Assembly (NCBI RefSeq): GCF_900302465.1
Contig: NZ_OMOR01000001.1
Coordinates: 3,318,729 to 3,382,728 of the forward strand
Direction of reading: 5' to 3'
DNA: 64,000 bases
From: Ascidiaceihabitans donghaensis
GTDB lineage: Bacteria > Pseudomonadota > Alphaproteobacteria > Rhodobacterales > Rhodobacteraceae
Part shown: positions 16,079-24,026 of the stretch, piece by piece
Position numbering within the stretch: the first letter of the stretch is position 1
How the letters are laid out: the number at the start of each line of letters is the position of its first letter
Notes under the pieces: model-generated
The model's database searches: none
The model's input: only the letters and a program-made list of their open reading frames with translations
What the model was told of the DNA's origin: nothing
Position numbers and translations under genes: made by a program

Positions 16079-18106
16079 TCAAGCCGCAGTTTTGCGCCGC
16101 GCCAATTGCATCAACAAAATCGGCGCCAAGAGCCCCAGACCGATCGCCATCGAAAGCAAACCCGGCGCAATGAACAGAAAGGACACAATCGCCACGTACC
16201 AGCGTTCCCAGGTTTTCAGATGCGTCAGCATGTACCCCGAAAACGCGATCCCCAGCCCGCCGATGCCCATCATCGCCCCCGCCAAGGTCACGGTAAACGC
16301 GCCCCACGTAAAGCCCTCTGCCACCAGCAACAAAGCAGGCGAATAAACAAAAACAAACGGCACAAGCGCTTTGGCAATTCCAAGACGGAACGCCGTATTG
16401 CCTGTCTTGAACGGGTTCGACCCCGAAATGCCAGCCGCGGCGTAGGCCGCCAAGGCCACAGGCGGGGTGATGTCGGCCAGAACGCCGTAATAAAAGACAA
16501 AGAAGTGCGCCACCAGCGGCTCAACCCCAAGGGCTGCAAACGCACCGCCCGTCACCGACACAAGGATGATGTAGGTCGCCGTTGTCGGCACACCTGCCCC
16601 CATCACAATGCACGCGACAGCCACCAGCAACAGCGAGAAAAACAGCGCCCATTGTGACAGATCGAAGTAGTTGAACAAAGGCAGCGCCGCAAAGAAACCA
16701 GCCATATCGTTGGCCGTGGTGATCACGATGTGGCCCACCCGAAAACCAGTACCTGTCAGGGTGATGACCCCCACAATGATGCCCACACAGGCCGCAGCAG
16801 CGCCAATCGCAATTGTGCCGCGTGCGCCTGATGCCAGCGCGTCAAACAGTCCAGGCAACGTCATGCGATCGTTGGGTTTCAAGAACCCAACGACAACGCA
16901 GGAAATGATGGCGTAAACAGCGGCATAATCCGGCGTCCAGCCCGTCAGGATCATATAAACCAACACGATCAAAGGGGCCGCTGACAGCCAGTTGGCTTTC
17001 AGAACCTTGAGAAAGACCGGCATTTCTTCCGGGCTTAGGCCGCGCAGGCCCAGCTTTTTCGCCTCTAAATGCACCATGACGAAAATGCCAAAGTAATGCA
17101 GCAAAGCCGGAAACAGAGCCGCCGCCAGAACGTCCCGCAGCGGAATGTTCAAAAAGTCGACCATGATGAAGGCCGCAGCCCCCATGACCGGCGGCGTGAT
17201 CTGCCCGCCTGTAGAGGCCGTGGCCTCAACCGCGCCGGCAAAGTGGGGTGGATAACCGACTTTTTTCATCGCCGGAATGGTCAGTGCGCCTGTCGTCACA
17301 GTGTTGGCAATCGACGACCCCGAAATTGACCCCATAAAGGCCGACGAGCAGATCGCGACCTTTGCAGGCCCGCCAGAATAGCGACCAGCCGCAACAGTCG
17401 CGAGGTCAATGAACAGCTGCCCAAGCCCGATACGCGCGGCCAGAACCCCGAACAAAATGAATAAAAACACATATTTCGCCATGGCCCCGATAGCGATGCC
17501 ATAGATGCCTTGTGTGCCGTAAATCCCATCGACAAAGCCCTGCCAATGCACGCCACCGTGTTTCAGAATGCCGGGCGCAGATTGGCCGAAAATAGCGTAA
17601 AGGATGAAGAAACCCGCAATCAACGGCAGGGTGTACCCGATAGATCGTCGCGCCGCTTCCAATGTGAACAACAGCACAACAGACCCCATGAACGTGTCCA
17701 TCGCGTTGGGGTTGCCTGCGCGGGCCGCAGCCTCGGCCGGAGGGATCAGCGGCAGGTAAAGTGCAGCACTGACCGCCAGAATTGCCAGCGCAATATCAAC
17801 GACATTCACGCCATCAATGTAATACCACCCCTTGGGCGGCCCCGTCACCGTGATGTCGCGCCGCCAAGAAAACAGCAAAAACGTCAGACCAAGGACAAAG
17901 GCAAGGTGGATGCCGTAATGCAAAAGCTCGCGGATCAGCGCGAAGCCTGAAACGTAAAAATGATAGATCGACATGGCGGCCAAAAGGATCGAAATGACAA
18001 ACGCCATTTTGGATCCCATCGGCCGAAACGCAGATTCCGTATCGTATTTCCGTTCGATCTGCGCCAGTTCTTCGGCTGAAAGTTCAGCCTGAGCGTTCGT
18101 GACCAT
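16079..18106 (-). CDS. TAXI-type TRAP transporter, fused 4TM/12TM permease
   Basis: 675 residues, multi-pass inner-membrane protein joining the small (DctQ-like) and large (DctM-like) TRAP subunits, the normal form in the TAXI branch. Family-typical stretches include SSAFMGSISGSSIANTVTTG, ATASTGGQITPPVMGAAAFIM and GVLADITPPVALAAYAAAGI. It imports a carboxylate-type solute with an ion gradient; TAXI substrates include glutamate-like and other organic acids, and the one here is unknown. GGGGGA lies 7 bases before the start. The binding-protein gene is upstream on the same strand, separated by a terminator-like hairpin. Confidence 0.93.
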   Translation of the reverse strand: MVTNAQAELSAEELAQIERKYDTESAFRPMGSKMAFVISILLAAMSIYHFYVSGFALIRELLHYGIHLAFVLGLTFLLFSWRRDITVTGPPKGWYYIDGVNVVDIALAILAVSAALYLPLIPPAEAAARAGNPNAMDTFMGSVVLLFTLEAARRSIGYTLPLIAGFFILYAIFGQSAPGILKHGGVHWQGFVDGIYGTQGIYGIAIGAMAKYVFLFILFGVLAARIGLGQLFIDLATVAAGRYSGGPAKVAICSSAFMGSISGSSIANTVTTGALTIPAMKKVGYPPHFAGAVEATASTGGQITPPVMGAAAFIMVDFLNIPLRDVLAAALFPALLHYFGIFVMVHLEAKKLGLRGLSPEEMPVFLKVLKANWLSAAPLIVLVYMILTGWTPDYAAVYAIISCVVVGFLKPNDRMTLPGLFDALASGARGTIAIGAAAACVGIIVGVITLTGTGFRVGHIVITTANDMAGFFAALPLFNYFDLSQWALFFSLLLVAVACIVMGAGVPTTATYIILVSVTGGAFAALGVEPLVAHFFVFYYGVLADITPPVALAAYAAAGISGSNPFKTGNTAFRLGIAKALVPFVFVYSPALLLVAEGFTWGAFTVTLAGAMMGIGGLGIAFSGYMLTHLKTWERWYVAIVSFLFIAPGLLSMAIGLGLLAPILLMQLARRKTAA

Positions 18107-18158
18107 TGTGTCCCCCGATGTCGTCAGTTGCGCTTAACACGCTGTTTGAGCTTAACAA

Positions 18159-18193
18159 AAAAGCCCGAACGCCATAAATGCGCCCGGGCTTTT
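18159..18193 (-). terminator. Partial terminator between TAXI binding protein and permease genes
   Basis: Nine-base stem AAAAGCCCG/CGGGCTTTT with a 17-base loop; leftwards it runs CGGGCTTTTTTG, a good U-tract. It lies between the binding-protein stop (18210) and the permease start (18106) and probably sets a higher level for the binding protein. Confidence 0.7.
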
Positions 18194-18209
18194 CCATAAA
18201 CTCAAACGC

Positions 18210-19214
18210 TTACTTCAGAAGGCCAGCTTCTTTGTAGAAACGCTCGGCGCCTGCGTGCAATGGCACACCGATACCGTTTAGCGCCGTGTCAGGCGTGATG
18301 GTTTTGCCTTTGGCATGGCCCACGTCCAGCAGCTTGCGGGATTCGTCGTTCCACAGTGCTTTTGTGATGTTGTACACCAGCTCTTCGTCTTCTTTGGCAG
18401 ATGTGAACCACTGTGCGCCCACGGCGACAGTTGTCACCGCATCGACGCCTTCATAGGTGCCTGCTGGAATGTCGGACGACGCAAAGAAGCCATACTTTTC
18501 GGTCAAAGCATCCGCGCCTGCACCGTCGATTGGGACCAGTTTGATGTCAGCAGCCGAGGCCAGCTCAACCAAGGCACCTGTGGGGTAGCCCGCAACCACA
18601 AAGAACGCATCGATCTTGCCGTTGCGCAATGCTTCTGCCGCTGCGTTGCCTTTCAGCGCTTCGGCTGAAATGTCGTCAACGGTGATGCCGTTGGATTCCA
18701 TGATCAGGTTGGCGTCGACATATGTGCCTGAACCCGGTTCGTCCAAAGACACGCGTTTGCCTTTCAGGTCAGCGACGGAATTGATGCCGCTGTCTTTCAG
18801 TGCAACAAGGTGGATGTGCTCTTCGAACAGGGCTGCGATGGTGCGCAGATCCGTGGCAGGCTCTTTGCCTTCCATGGTGCCGGTGCCCGTGTAAGCCCAG
18901 AACGCGACGTCAGACTGGGCAAACCCAGAGTTGCGCAAACCGGAGATGATGGCGTTTACGTTGTCCACAGATCCACGTGAAGACACCGCAGATGCGATCA
19001 AACCTTCGACGCCACAAGATCCACCCTGACCACATTCGCGCGACCCGGGAGGCTTGGAAATCGCATTCGCGATCACGCCGCCCACTGGGTAGTAGGTGAA
19101 GGCTGTGCCGCCCGTACCGATTGTGAAAAACTTGATGTCTTGTGCAAAGGACGCAGTGCCCATGCCCACGACCAGCAACGCCCCAAGCGCGGCTTTCTTC
19201 ATAGTATGCAACAT
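18210..19214 (-). CDS. TAXI-family TRAP transporter periplasmic solute-binding protein
   Basis: 334 residues from the ATG at 19214, chosen because GGGAGA lies 9 bases upstream and a Sec signal peptide begins there (MKKAALGALLVVGMGTASFA, cleavage after SFA). The frame continues upstream to 19361 without a signal sequence. The mature protein has the TAXI features FFTIGTGGTAFTYYPVGG and LKGKRVSLDEPGSGTYVDANL. It delivers substrate to the fused permease encoded next. A cysteine pair region (GSRECGQGGSCGVEGLIA) may form a disulfide. Confidence 0.93.
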   Translation of the reverse strand: MLHTMKKAALGALLVVGMGTASFAQDIKFFTIGTGGTAFTYYPVGGVIANAISKPPGSRECGQGGSCGVEGLIASAVSSRGSVDNVNAIISGLRNSGFAQSDVAFWAYTGTGTMEGKEPATDLRTIAALFEEHIHLVALKDSGINSVADLKGKRVSLDEPGSGTYVDANLIMESNGITVDDISAEALKGNAAAEALRNGKIDAFFVVAGYPTGALVELASAADIKLVPIDGAGADALTEKYGFFASSDIPAGTYEGVDAVTTVAVGAQWFTSAKEDEELVYNITKALWNDESRKLLDVGHAKGKTITPDTALNGIGVPLHAGAERFYKEAGLLK

Positions 19215-19378
19215 GATGTTTCTCCCGATGTTGTTGGTATTTTCGATAGCATGACAGGTGTGTGCCTGTTGGCAAGCCCGATTTGGGAAACGGGAAACTT
19301 CAGACTGCGTCAAACAACAAAACCCTCGGGCGATTTGGGCAGGGGCGTGGCCCCCGCACAAAACACATGACGTTGAAT

Positions 19379-19777
19379 CTAGGTCTTCTTTTCAGGAACT
19401 TCGACAGGCCCACCTTGATCCGCCCAAGTGGAAAAACCCTCGCGCAGATGCGCCGCATCAAACCCCATGTCTTGCAAAGTGGCGACGGTGATGGCCGACC
19501 GCCAACCAGACGCGCAGTGGAACACATACCGTTTGTCTTCGCCAAACACAGGCTTGAAATACGGGCTGTCCGGATCAACCCAAAACTCGATCATGCCACG
19601 CGGCGCATGCACGCTGCCAGGAATATGACCGCGCTGGCGCTCACGAATGTCGCGAATATCCACGATGACCACATTCGGATCGTCAACCATTCCGATCAAA
19701 TCAGACGTCTCGATTTCCTCGATCCGCGCCCTTGAATCCGCCACCATCTGGGCGGACGACATTTTCGGCTTTTTCAC
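19379..19777 (-). CDS. Rhodanese-domain protein
   Basis: 132 residues, a single rhodanese-like domain with the active-loop cysteine in VFHCASGWRSA and the flanking VIVDIRDIRERQRGHIPGSVHAPRG. It probably transfers or carries sulfane sulfur in the cytoplasm; the physiological partner is unknown. The start chosen is the GTG at 19777 (VKKPKM...), because GGAGA lies 7 bases before it; an in-frame GTG at 19792 has no such site. It sits alone between the TRAP genes and cobQ. Confidence 0.88.
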   Translation of the reverse strand: MKKPKMSSAQMVADSRARIEEIETSDLIGMVDDPNVVIVDIRDIRERQRGHIPGSVHAPRGMIEFWVDPDSPYFKPVFGEDKRYVFHCASGWRSAITVATLQDMGFDAAHLREGFSTWADQGGPVEVPEKKT

Positions 19778-19858
19778 AACACGATCTCCCACAGTTTTTC
19801 TATTACAACTTTTTAAAAAAGTCTCGGGGTGAACGCCAGCCGAAGGGACAGAGACCCT

Positions 19859-21304
19859 CTACCGCGCCGCCGCAAAAATCCCGGTCACATCCAGATGTGT
19901 TTCCACGTGATCGGCCAAATCATCCAACGCACGCTGCACCCCATCAGCATACCCCACACCAGAACCCGTAACGCCAAACCCTGCAAGAAACGCAGCCCGC
20001 CACGCGTCATCGGCAAACATACCGTGCAAGTAGCTGCCTGTCACACGCCCGTCAGCCGATTGCGCACCCTCAGCATTCCCATCCACAAAAGCAAATGGAC
20101 GCTGGCAATCGCGCCCTTCCGTGCGTCCGATGTGAATTTCATACCCTTCAAACGGCAATTCCGAGGCCGCATGCACAGCGCGCACTTCCGTCAGGCGCTT
20201 GTCCGAAATCATATCTGTTGTAACGTCCAAAAGCCCCAATCCGGTGCTTTCGCCAGCAGTTCCTTCAATACCGTCAGGGTCGCGAATTACAGTGCCAAGC
20301 ATCTGATACCCGCCGCAAATCCCCAACACATGCCCACCACGGCGATAATGGGCCATCAGATCCACATCCCACCCTTGATCGCGCAAAAAGGCCAGATCGC
20401 CACGCGTGGATTTGGACCCCGGCACAATAACTAAATCAGCATCCGCTGGAATGACCTCGCCCGCTTTCAGCATCACCATCGACACCCCCGGCTCCTGCGC
20501 AAGCGGGTCCATGTCGTCAAAATTGGCGATGCGCGACAAGGTCAGGCAAACAATTTTCAACCCGCCATTTTGTGGGCCGGAACGAATGTCCAAAGCATCC
20601 TCCGCTGGCAAACGCCATGCATCCCTGAACCATGGGCACACACCGAAACCAACCCAGCCGGTGTGGTCCACAATCATTTGATACCCATCGTCGAACAAGC
20701 TCGGATCGCCGCGAAACTTGTTGATCATAAAGCCGGAAACCAGCGCATTGTCAGCCTCGGACATGACTGATTGCGTGCCGACCACTTGTGCGATCACGCC
20801 ACCCCGATCAATGTCTCCACACAAGATCACAGGCACGTTCGCCGCCTCTGCAAACCCCATGTTCGCAATATCACCGTGACGCAAATTTACCTCTGCCGGG
20901 CTTCCTGCCCCCTCTACAATCACCAAATCGTACTGCGCCTTAAGCCGGTCAAAGCTTTCCAGAACCGACGCCATCAATGTCGGTTTTAACGTCGCATATT
21001 CCCGCGCCTTCACCGTCGCGATACGCCTGCCCTGCACAACCACTTGACTGCCCACATCCGTCTCAGGCTTCAACAAAACTGGGTTCATATCCGTGTGCGG
21101 AGTAAGGCCCGACGCCAAGGCCTGTAACGCCTGCGCCCGCCCGATCTCGCCGCCGTCCGAGGTCACCGCCGCGTTGTTCGACATGTTCTGTGGTTTGAAA
21201 GGTGCAACCGACAGCCCACGTTGCTGGGCTGCGCGGCACAGCCCTGCCACTAACATGGATTTGCCGACATTTGAGCCCGTGCCCTGGATCATGATAGCTG
21301 TCAT
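19859..21304 (-). CDS. cobQ: Cobyric acid synthase
   Basis: Amidates the b, d, e and g carboxylates of adenosylcobyrinic acid a,c-diamide using glutamine and ATP. 481 residues from the ATG at 21304 ([18 protein letters not shown]). The N-terminal dethiobiotin-synthetase-like domain has the P-loop GTGSNVGKS and the C-terminal class I-like glutaminase domain has the nucleophile region [10 protein letters not shown] and the SYLHGMF histidine. Upstream in-frame codons to 21382 cross a dispersed repeat and are not favoured. It lies apart from the main cob operon, on the opposite strand, with cobO upstream. Confidence 0.95.
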   Translation of the reverse strand: MTAIMIQGTGSNVGKSMLVAGLCRAAQQRGLSVAPFKPQNMSNNAAVTSDGGEIGRAQALQALASGLTPHTDMNPVLLKPETDVGSQVVVQGRRIATVKAREYATLKPTLMASVLESFDRLKAQYDLVIVEGAGSPAEVNLRHGDIANMGFAEAANVPVILCGDIDRGGVIAQVVGTQSVMSEADNALVSGFMINKFRGDPSLFDDGYQMIVDHTGWVGFGVCPWFRDAWRLPAEDALDIRSGPQNGGLKIVCLTLSRIANFDDMDPLAQEPGVSMVMLKAGEVIPADADLVIVPGSKSTRGDLAFLRDQGWDVDLMAHYRRGGHVLGICGGYQMLGTVIRDPDGIEGTAGESTGLGLLDVTTDMISDKRLTEVRAVHAASELPFEGYEIHIGRTEGRDCQRPFAFVDGNAEGAQSADGRVTGSYLHGMFADDAWRAAFLAGFGVTGSGVGYADGVQRALDDLADHVETHLDVTGIFAAAR

Positions 21305-21306
21305 TC

Positions 21307-21510
21307 TCAAAGCCACTCTTGTGTGTCGGGCAATGTCAGGATGCCTCCGGCGGAGGTATTTTTGCCAAGATGAAACACGCAAAGCAAAAACGCGCCCCCG
21401 ATCATGAAGACGAGAGCGCGCAGGTTTTCACCTTGGACGGCCATCGGGACCTCTCCCTGTACCGCGTCGTCAACTTGCTCAAATATGGTTAAGAATCTCT
21501 TATCATTCAT
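21307..21510 (-). CDS. Possible small membrane protein, unknown
   Basis: 67 residues: a soluble N-terminal part ([20 protein letters not shown]), one hydrophobic segment ([17 protein letters not shown]) and a C-terminal [10 protein letters not shown] tail that is encoded by a copy of the dispersed repeat. Its start codon also lies inside another repeat copy. The stop is 2 bases before the cobQ start. The middle part reads like protein, so a real small gene framed by repeats is plausible, but a chance frame is not excluded. Confidence 0.4.
   Translation of the reverse strand: MNDKRFLTIFEQVDDAVQGEVPMAVQGENLRALVFMIGGAFLLCVFHLGKNTSAGGILTLPDTQEWL
21338..21377 (-). repeat. Dispersed intergenic element, copy B
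   Basis: Read leftwards: TTTCATCTTGGCAAAAATACC then TCCGCCGGAGG, a short hairpin. It shares TTCATCTTGGC-R-AAAATACCTC with copy C at 21504 in inverted orientation, the two bracketing about 125 bp. Confidence 0.6.
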
Positions 21511-21616
21511 CTTGGCGAAAATACCTCGGGGGAGGCCGCGTAAGCGGCCCGGGGGCGGAGCCCCATATTGAAAAAACCGACCTTTGGTCGGGGGCAGCGC
21601 CCCCTTTTTTTAACCG
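21504..21616 (+). repeat. Dispersed intergenic element, copy C, plus a second GC hairpin
   Basis: TTCATCTTGGCGAAAATACC, then TCGGGGGAGGCCGCG and a GGCCGC-GTAA-GCGGCC hairpin, then GGGGGCGGAGCCCC. It is followed at 21583-21616 by CCGACC-TTT-GGTCGG and GGGGGCAGCGCCCCC with a T7 run. Taken together the latter looks like a strong terminator for transcripts entering from the left; on the minus strand it lies just downstream of cobO. Confidence 0.6.
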
Positions 21617-21653
21617 TCCGACCTTCTGTCAGGGGCAGCATCCCAAACATTGC

Positions 21654-22262
21654 TCAAAACTCAACACCCTTCTGTGCCTTGATCCCGTCACGGAACGGAT
21701 GTTTCACATTCCCCATCTCGGTCACCAAGTCAGCCGCCTCAATCAGCTCTTCTTTCGCATTGCGACCGGTCAACACCACATGGGTCATGAAGGGTTTGTG
21801 TTCCTGCAAGAACCCGACCACCTCGTCGATGTCCAGATAGTCGTTGCGCAGGGCGATGTTGATCTCGTCCAGCAGCACGAATTGGATGGTTGGATCAAGG
21901 ATCACCTCTTTGGCTTGCTCCCAGCCGGCCTGTGCCGCTTTGATATCGCGCTCGCGGTCCTGAGTTTCCCATGTAAACCCCTCACCTGAAACAATAAACT
22001 TGCACTCATCCGCGAAGCGTTCCGTCAGGAATTGCCGTTCCCCCGTCATCCAGTTGCCTTTGATAAACTGCACCACAGCGCACGGCATTTCGTGGGCAAT
22101 ACAGCGCATGATCATCCCAAAGCCGCTGGAAGACTTCCCTTTCCCCGGCCCCGTATGCACCACGATCAAACCCTTTTCCTCGGTCTTGGTTTCCATCATC
22201 CGATCGCGCGCTGCTTTGATCTTTTTCATCTTCTCGGTGTGGCGGGTGTTTTCGTCGGTCAT
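21654..22262 (-). CDS. cobO: Cob(I)yrinic acid a,c-diamide adenosyltransferase
   Basis: Transfers the adenosyl group of ATP to the reduced cobalt of the corrinoid. 202 residues from the ATG at 22262, supported by AGGAG 8 bases upstream. The P-loop HTGPGKGKSSSGFG, the nucleotide-site QFIKGNW and VLLDEINIALRNDYL are typical of CobA/CobO/BtuR. The frame is open upstream to 22583 but that DNA is the antisense of the cobalamin riboswitch. Divergent from DUF1636-cobW; the riboswitch on the other strand does not control it. Confidence 0.95.
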   Translation of the reverse strand: MTDENTRHTEKMKKIKAARDRMMETKTEEKGLIVVHTGPGKGKSSSGFGMIMRCIAHEMPCAVVQFIKGNWMTGERQFLTERFADECKFIVSGEGFTWETQDRERDIKAAQAGWEQAKEVILDPTIQFVLLDEINIALRNDYLDIDEVVGFLQEHKPFMTHVVLTGRNAKEELIEAADLVTEMGNVKHPFRDGIKAQKGVEF

Positions 22263-22317
22263 GGAAGACTCCTGTTGTGCTTGACAATAAGGGCACGCAG
22301 GCGCAAAGCCTAACCCG

Positions 22318-22496
22318 TTGGTTCCTGTTCTAGGACAGGTGAAAAGGGAATGCGATACGCGAAGTTTCGCAAAGCGCAGCCGCCCCCGCGACCGTGACCG
22401 GAGAGGTCGCCCCACACCACTGGCATTTGCTGGGAAGGTAGGGCGCACCGAGCGCAGAATGCGCAGATCCGCAAGCCGGGAGACCTGCCAGCAGAA
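22318..22496 (+). promoter_or_regulatory. Cobalamin riboswitch upstream of DUF1636-cobW-cobN
   Basis: Shows the conserved parts of the AdoCbl riboswitch (Rfam RF00174) in order: GGTGAAAAGGGAATGC (about 22338), GCCGCCCCCGCGACCGTGA (22379-22397, B12 box region), GGAAGG, and the closing GCAAGCCGGGAGACCTGCC (22471-22489). Ends about 100 bp before the DUF1636 start; a small CCTC-TTTC-GAGG hairpin near 22535 belongs to the expression platform. It should reduce expression of the cob operon when cobalamin is plentiful. Confidence 0.95.
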
Positions 22497-22593
22497 CTGA
22501 AACGCGAACCGGACGGGGTGTTCCGGGCATGCGAGCCTCTTTCGAGGTTTCGGATGACCCTGCTCTTTCCAGCCAGAACACAAAGGCTATGGA

Positions 22594-22989
22594 ATGACTG
22601 AAACGACTTTAGAACCAGTGGAACTGTTGGTCTGTACGACCTGCAAAATGGGCCGCGCCATCGAAGACGATGCGCTGCGCCCCGGCAACTTGTTATATGA
22701 GGCCATGTTGAAAGAAGACCTGCCCGCGCATGTCACCGTGCGCCCCACGCAGTGCTTCACCAACTGCCAAGGTGGGTGCAACATCATGATGCGCGGCGGC
22801 AACCGCTACGCCTATGTTTATGGCAATCTTGACCCCGAAACCCAGGTCGAAATCATCACAGATGGCGTGACCCGCTACTACAATGCCGCTGACGGGTTTG
22901 TGCCATGGCGCGAACGCCCCGAACATTTCCGCAAGAACTGCGTTGCCCGAATCCCACCCCTGAACCTGCCAGAGGACGCCGCCCAATGA
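22594..22989 (+). CDS. DUF1636 protein, probable metal-binding partner of CobW
   Basis: 131 residues with a thioredoxin-like ferredoxin cysteine pattern: CTTCKMG near the N-terminus and CFTNCQGGCNIMM in the middle, then a C-terminal region with C in RKNCVARIPP. Such spacing could hold a [2Fe-2S] cluster or another metal. First gene after the cobalamin riboswitch, overlapping cobW by 4 bases. In many genomes this family is linked to cobW; its function is unproven. A role in cobalt delivery or in redox supply to corrin synthesis is inferred. Confidence 0.88.
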   Translation: MTETTLEPVELLVCTTCKMGRAIEDDALRPGNLLYEAMLKEDLPAHVTVRPTQCFTNCQGGCNIMMRGGNRYAYVYGNLDPETQVEIITDGVTRYYNAADGFVPWRERPEHFRKNCVARIPPLNLPEDAAQ

Positions 22990-24020
22990 GCGATCTTTCA
23001 AAACTTCCCGTCACCGTCATCACCGGCTTTCTCGGCGCTGGCAAAACCACACTGATCCGCCACCTGATGCAGAACCCGCAAGGCAAGCGTCTGGCCGTGG
23101 TCGTGAACGAATTTGGCGATGTGGGTGTCGATGGCGACATCCTGAAATCCTGCGCGATCCCCGATTGCCCCGCCGAAAACATCATGGAGCTGTCAAACGG
23201 CTGCATTTGCTGCACAGTCGCCGATGATTTCATCCCTACGATCGAGGCCCTGATGGCGCTTGAGCCCCGCCCCGATCACATCCTGATCGAAACCTCTGGT
23301 CTGGCGCTGCCCAAGCCGCTGCTGAAGGCCTTTGACTGGCCCGATATCCGTTCCAAAATCACCGTGGACGGCGTGATTGCACTGGCCGACGCAGAGGCCG
23401 TGGCCGATGGCCGCTTTGCCCCCGATGTGCATGCCGTGGACGCCCAGCGCGCAGCGGATGATTCACTGGACCATGAAACACCCCTGTCCGAAGTGTTCGA
23501 GGATCAGATTTCCTGTGCCGACATCATCCTTCTGACCAAAACCGATCTGGCAGGCCCCGACGGCATCGCAAAAGCCCGCGCCGTGATTGAGGCCGAGGCG
23601 CCCCGTCCCCTGCCCATAGTGGAAATTGCCGAAGGCGTCGTGGACCCCCGCGTCATTCTTGGCCTTGGGGCCGCTGCTGAAGACGACATGGACGCCCGCC
23701 CCTCACATCACGACGGGCACGATGACCATGAACATGACGACTTTGAATCCATCGTTGTCGACATCCCCGAAATCAGCGATCCCGCCGATTTGGTGAACCG
23801 AATCGAGGCCATGGCCAATGACCAAAACATCTTGCGTGTCAAAGGTTATGCGGCCGTCACAGGCAAACCCATGCGACTGCTCGTTCAAGCCGTGGGCGCA
23901 CGTGTGCGTCAGCAATACGACCAACCCTGGGGCGCATCAGAGCGTCGTGGCCGTTTGGTTGTCATCGCCGAACATGACGATGTGAACCCCGACGCCATTC
24001 GCGCGGCTTTGATCGGGTAG
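22986..24020 (+). CDS. cobW: CobW, G3E-family GTPase/metallochaperone
   Basis: 344 residues from the ATG at 22986 overlapping the DUF1636 stop. Walker A GFLGAGKTTLIRHL, the metal-binding CxCC in NGCICCTV, the Walker B-like ILIETSGLALP, the guanine motif LTKTDLAG, a His/Asp-rich loop SHHDGHDDHEHDD (about 239-250) and the C-terminal CobW domain. It is thought to supply cobalt to the CobNST chelatase; direct position before cobN fits. The acidic His loop is a likely metal-sensing or holding element. Confidence 0.95.
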   Translation: MSDLSKLPVTVITGFLGAGKTTLIRHLMQNPQGKRLAVVVNEFGDVGVDGDILKSCAIPDCPAENIMELSNGCICCTVADDFIPTIEALMALEPRPDHILIETSGLALPKPLLKAFDWPDIRSKITVDGVIALADAEAVADGRFAPDVHAVDAQRAADDSLDHETPLSEVFEDQISCADIILLTKTDLAGPDGIAKARAVIEAEAPRPLPIVEIAEGVVDPRVILGLGAAAEDDMDARPSHHDGHDDHEHDDFESIVVDIPEISDPADLVNRIEAMANDQNILRVKGYAAVTGKPMRLLVQAVGARVRQQYDQPWGASERRGRLVVIAEHDDVNPDAIRAALIG

Positions 24021-24026
24021 AATGCT

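Noticed and set aside
22263-22583. Upstream extension of CobO
   Set aside because: This DNA is the antisense of the cobalamin riboswitch, and AGGAG supports the ATG at 22262.
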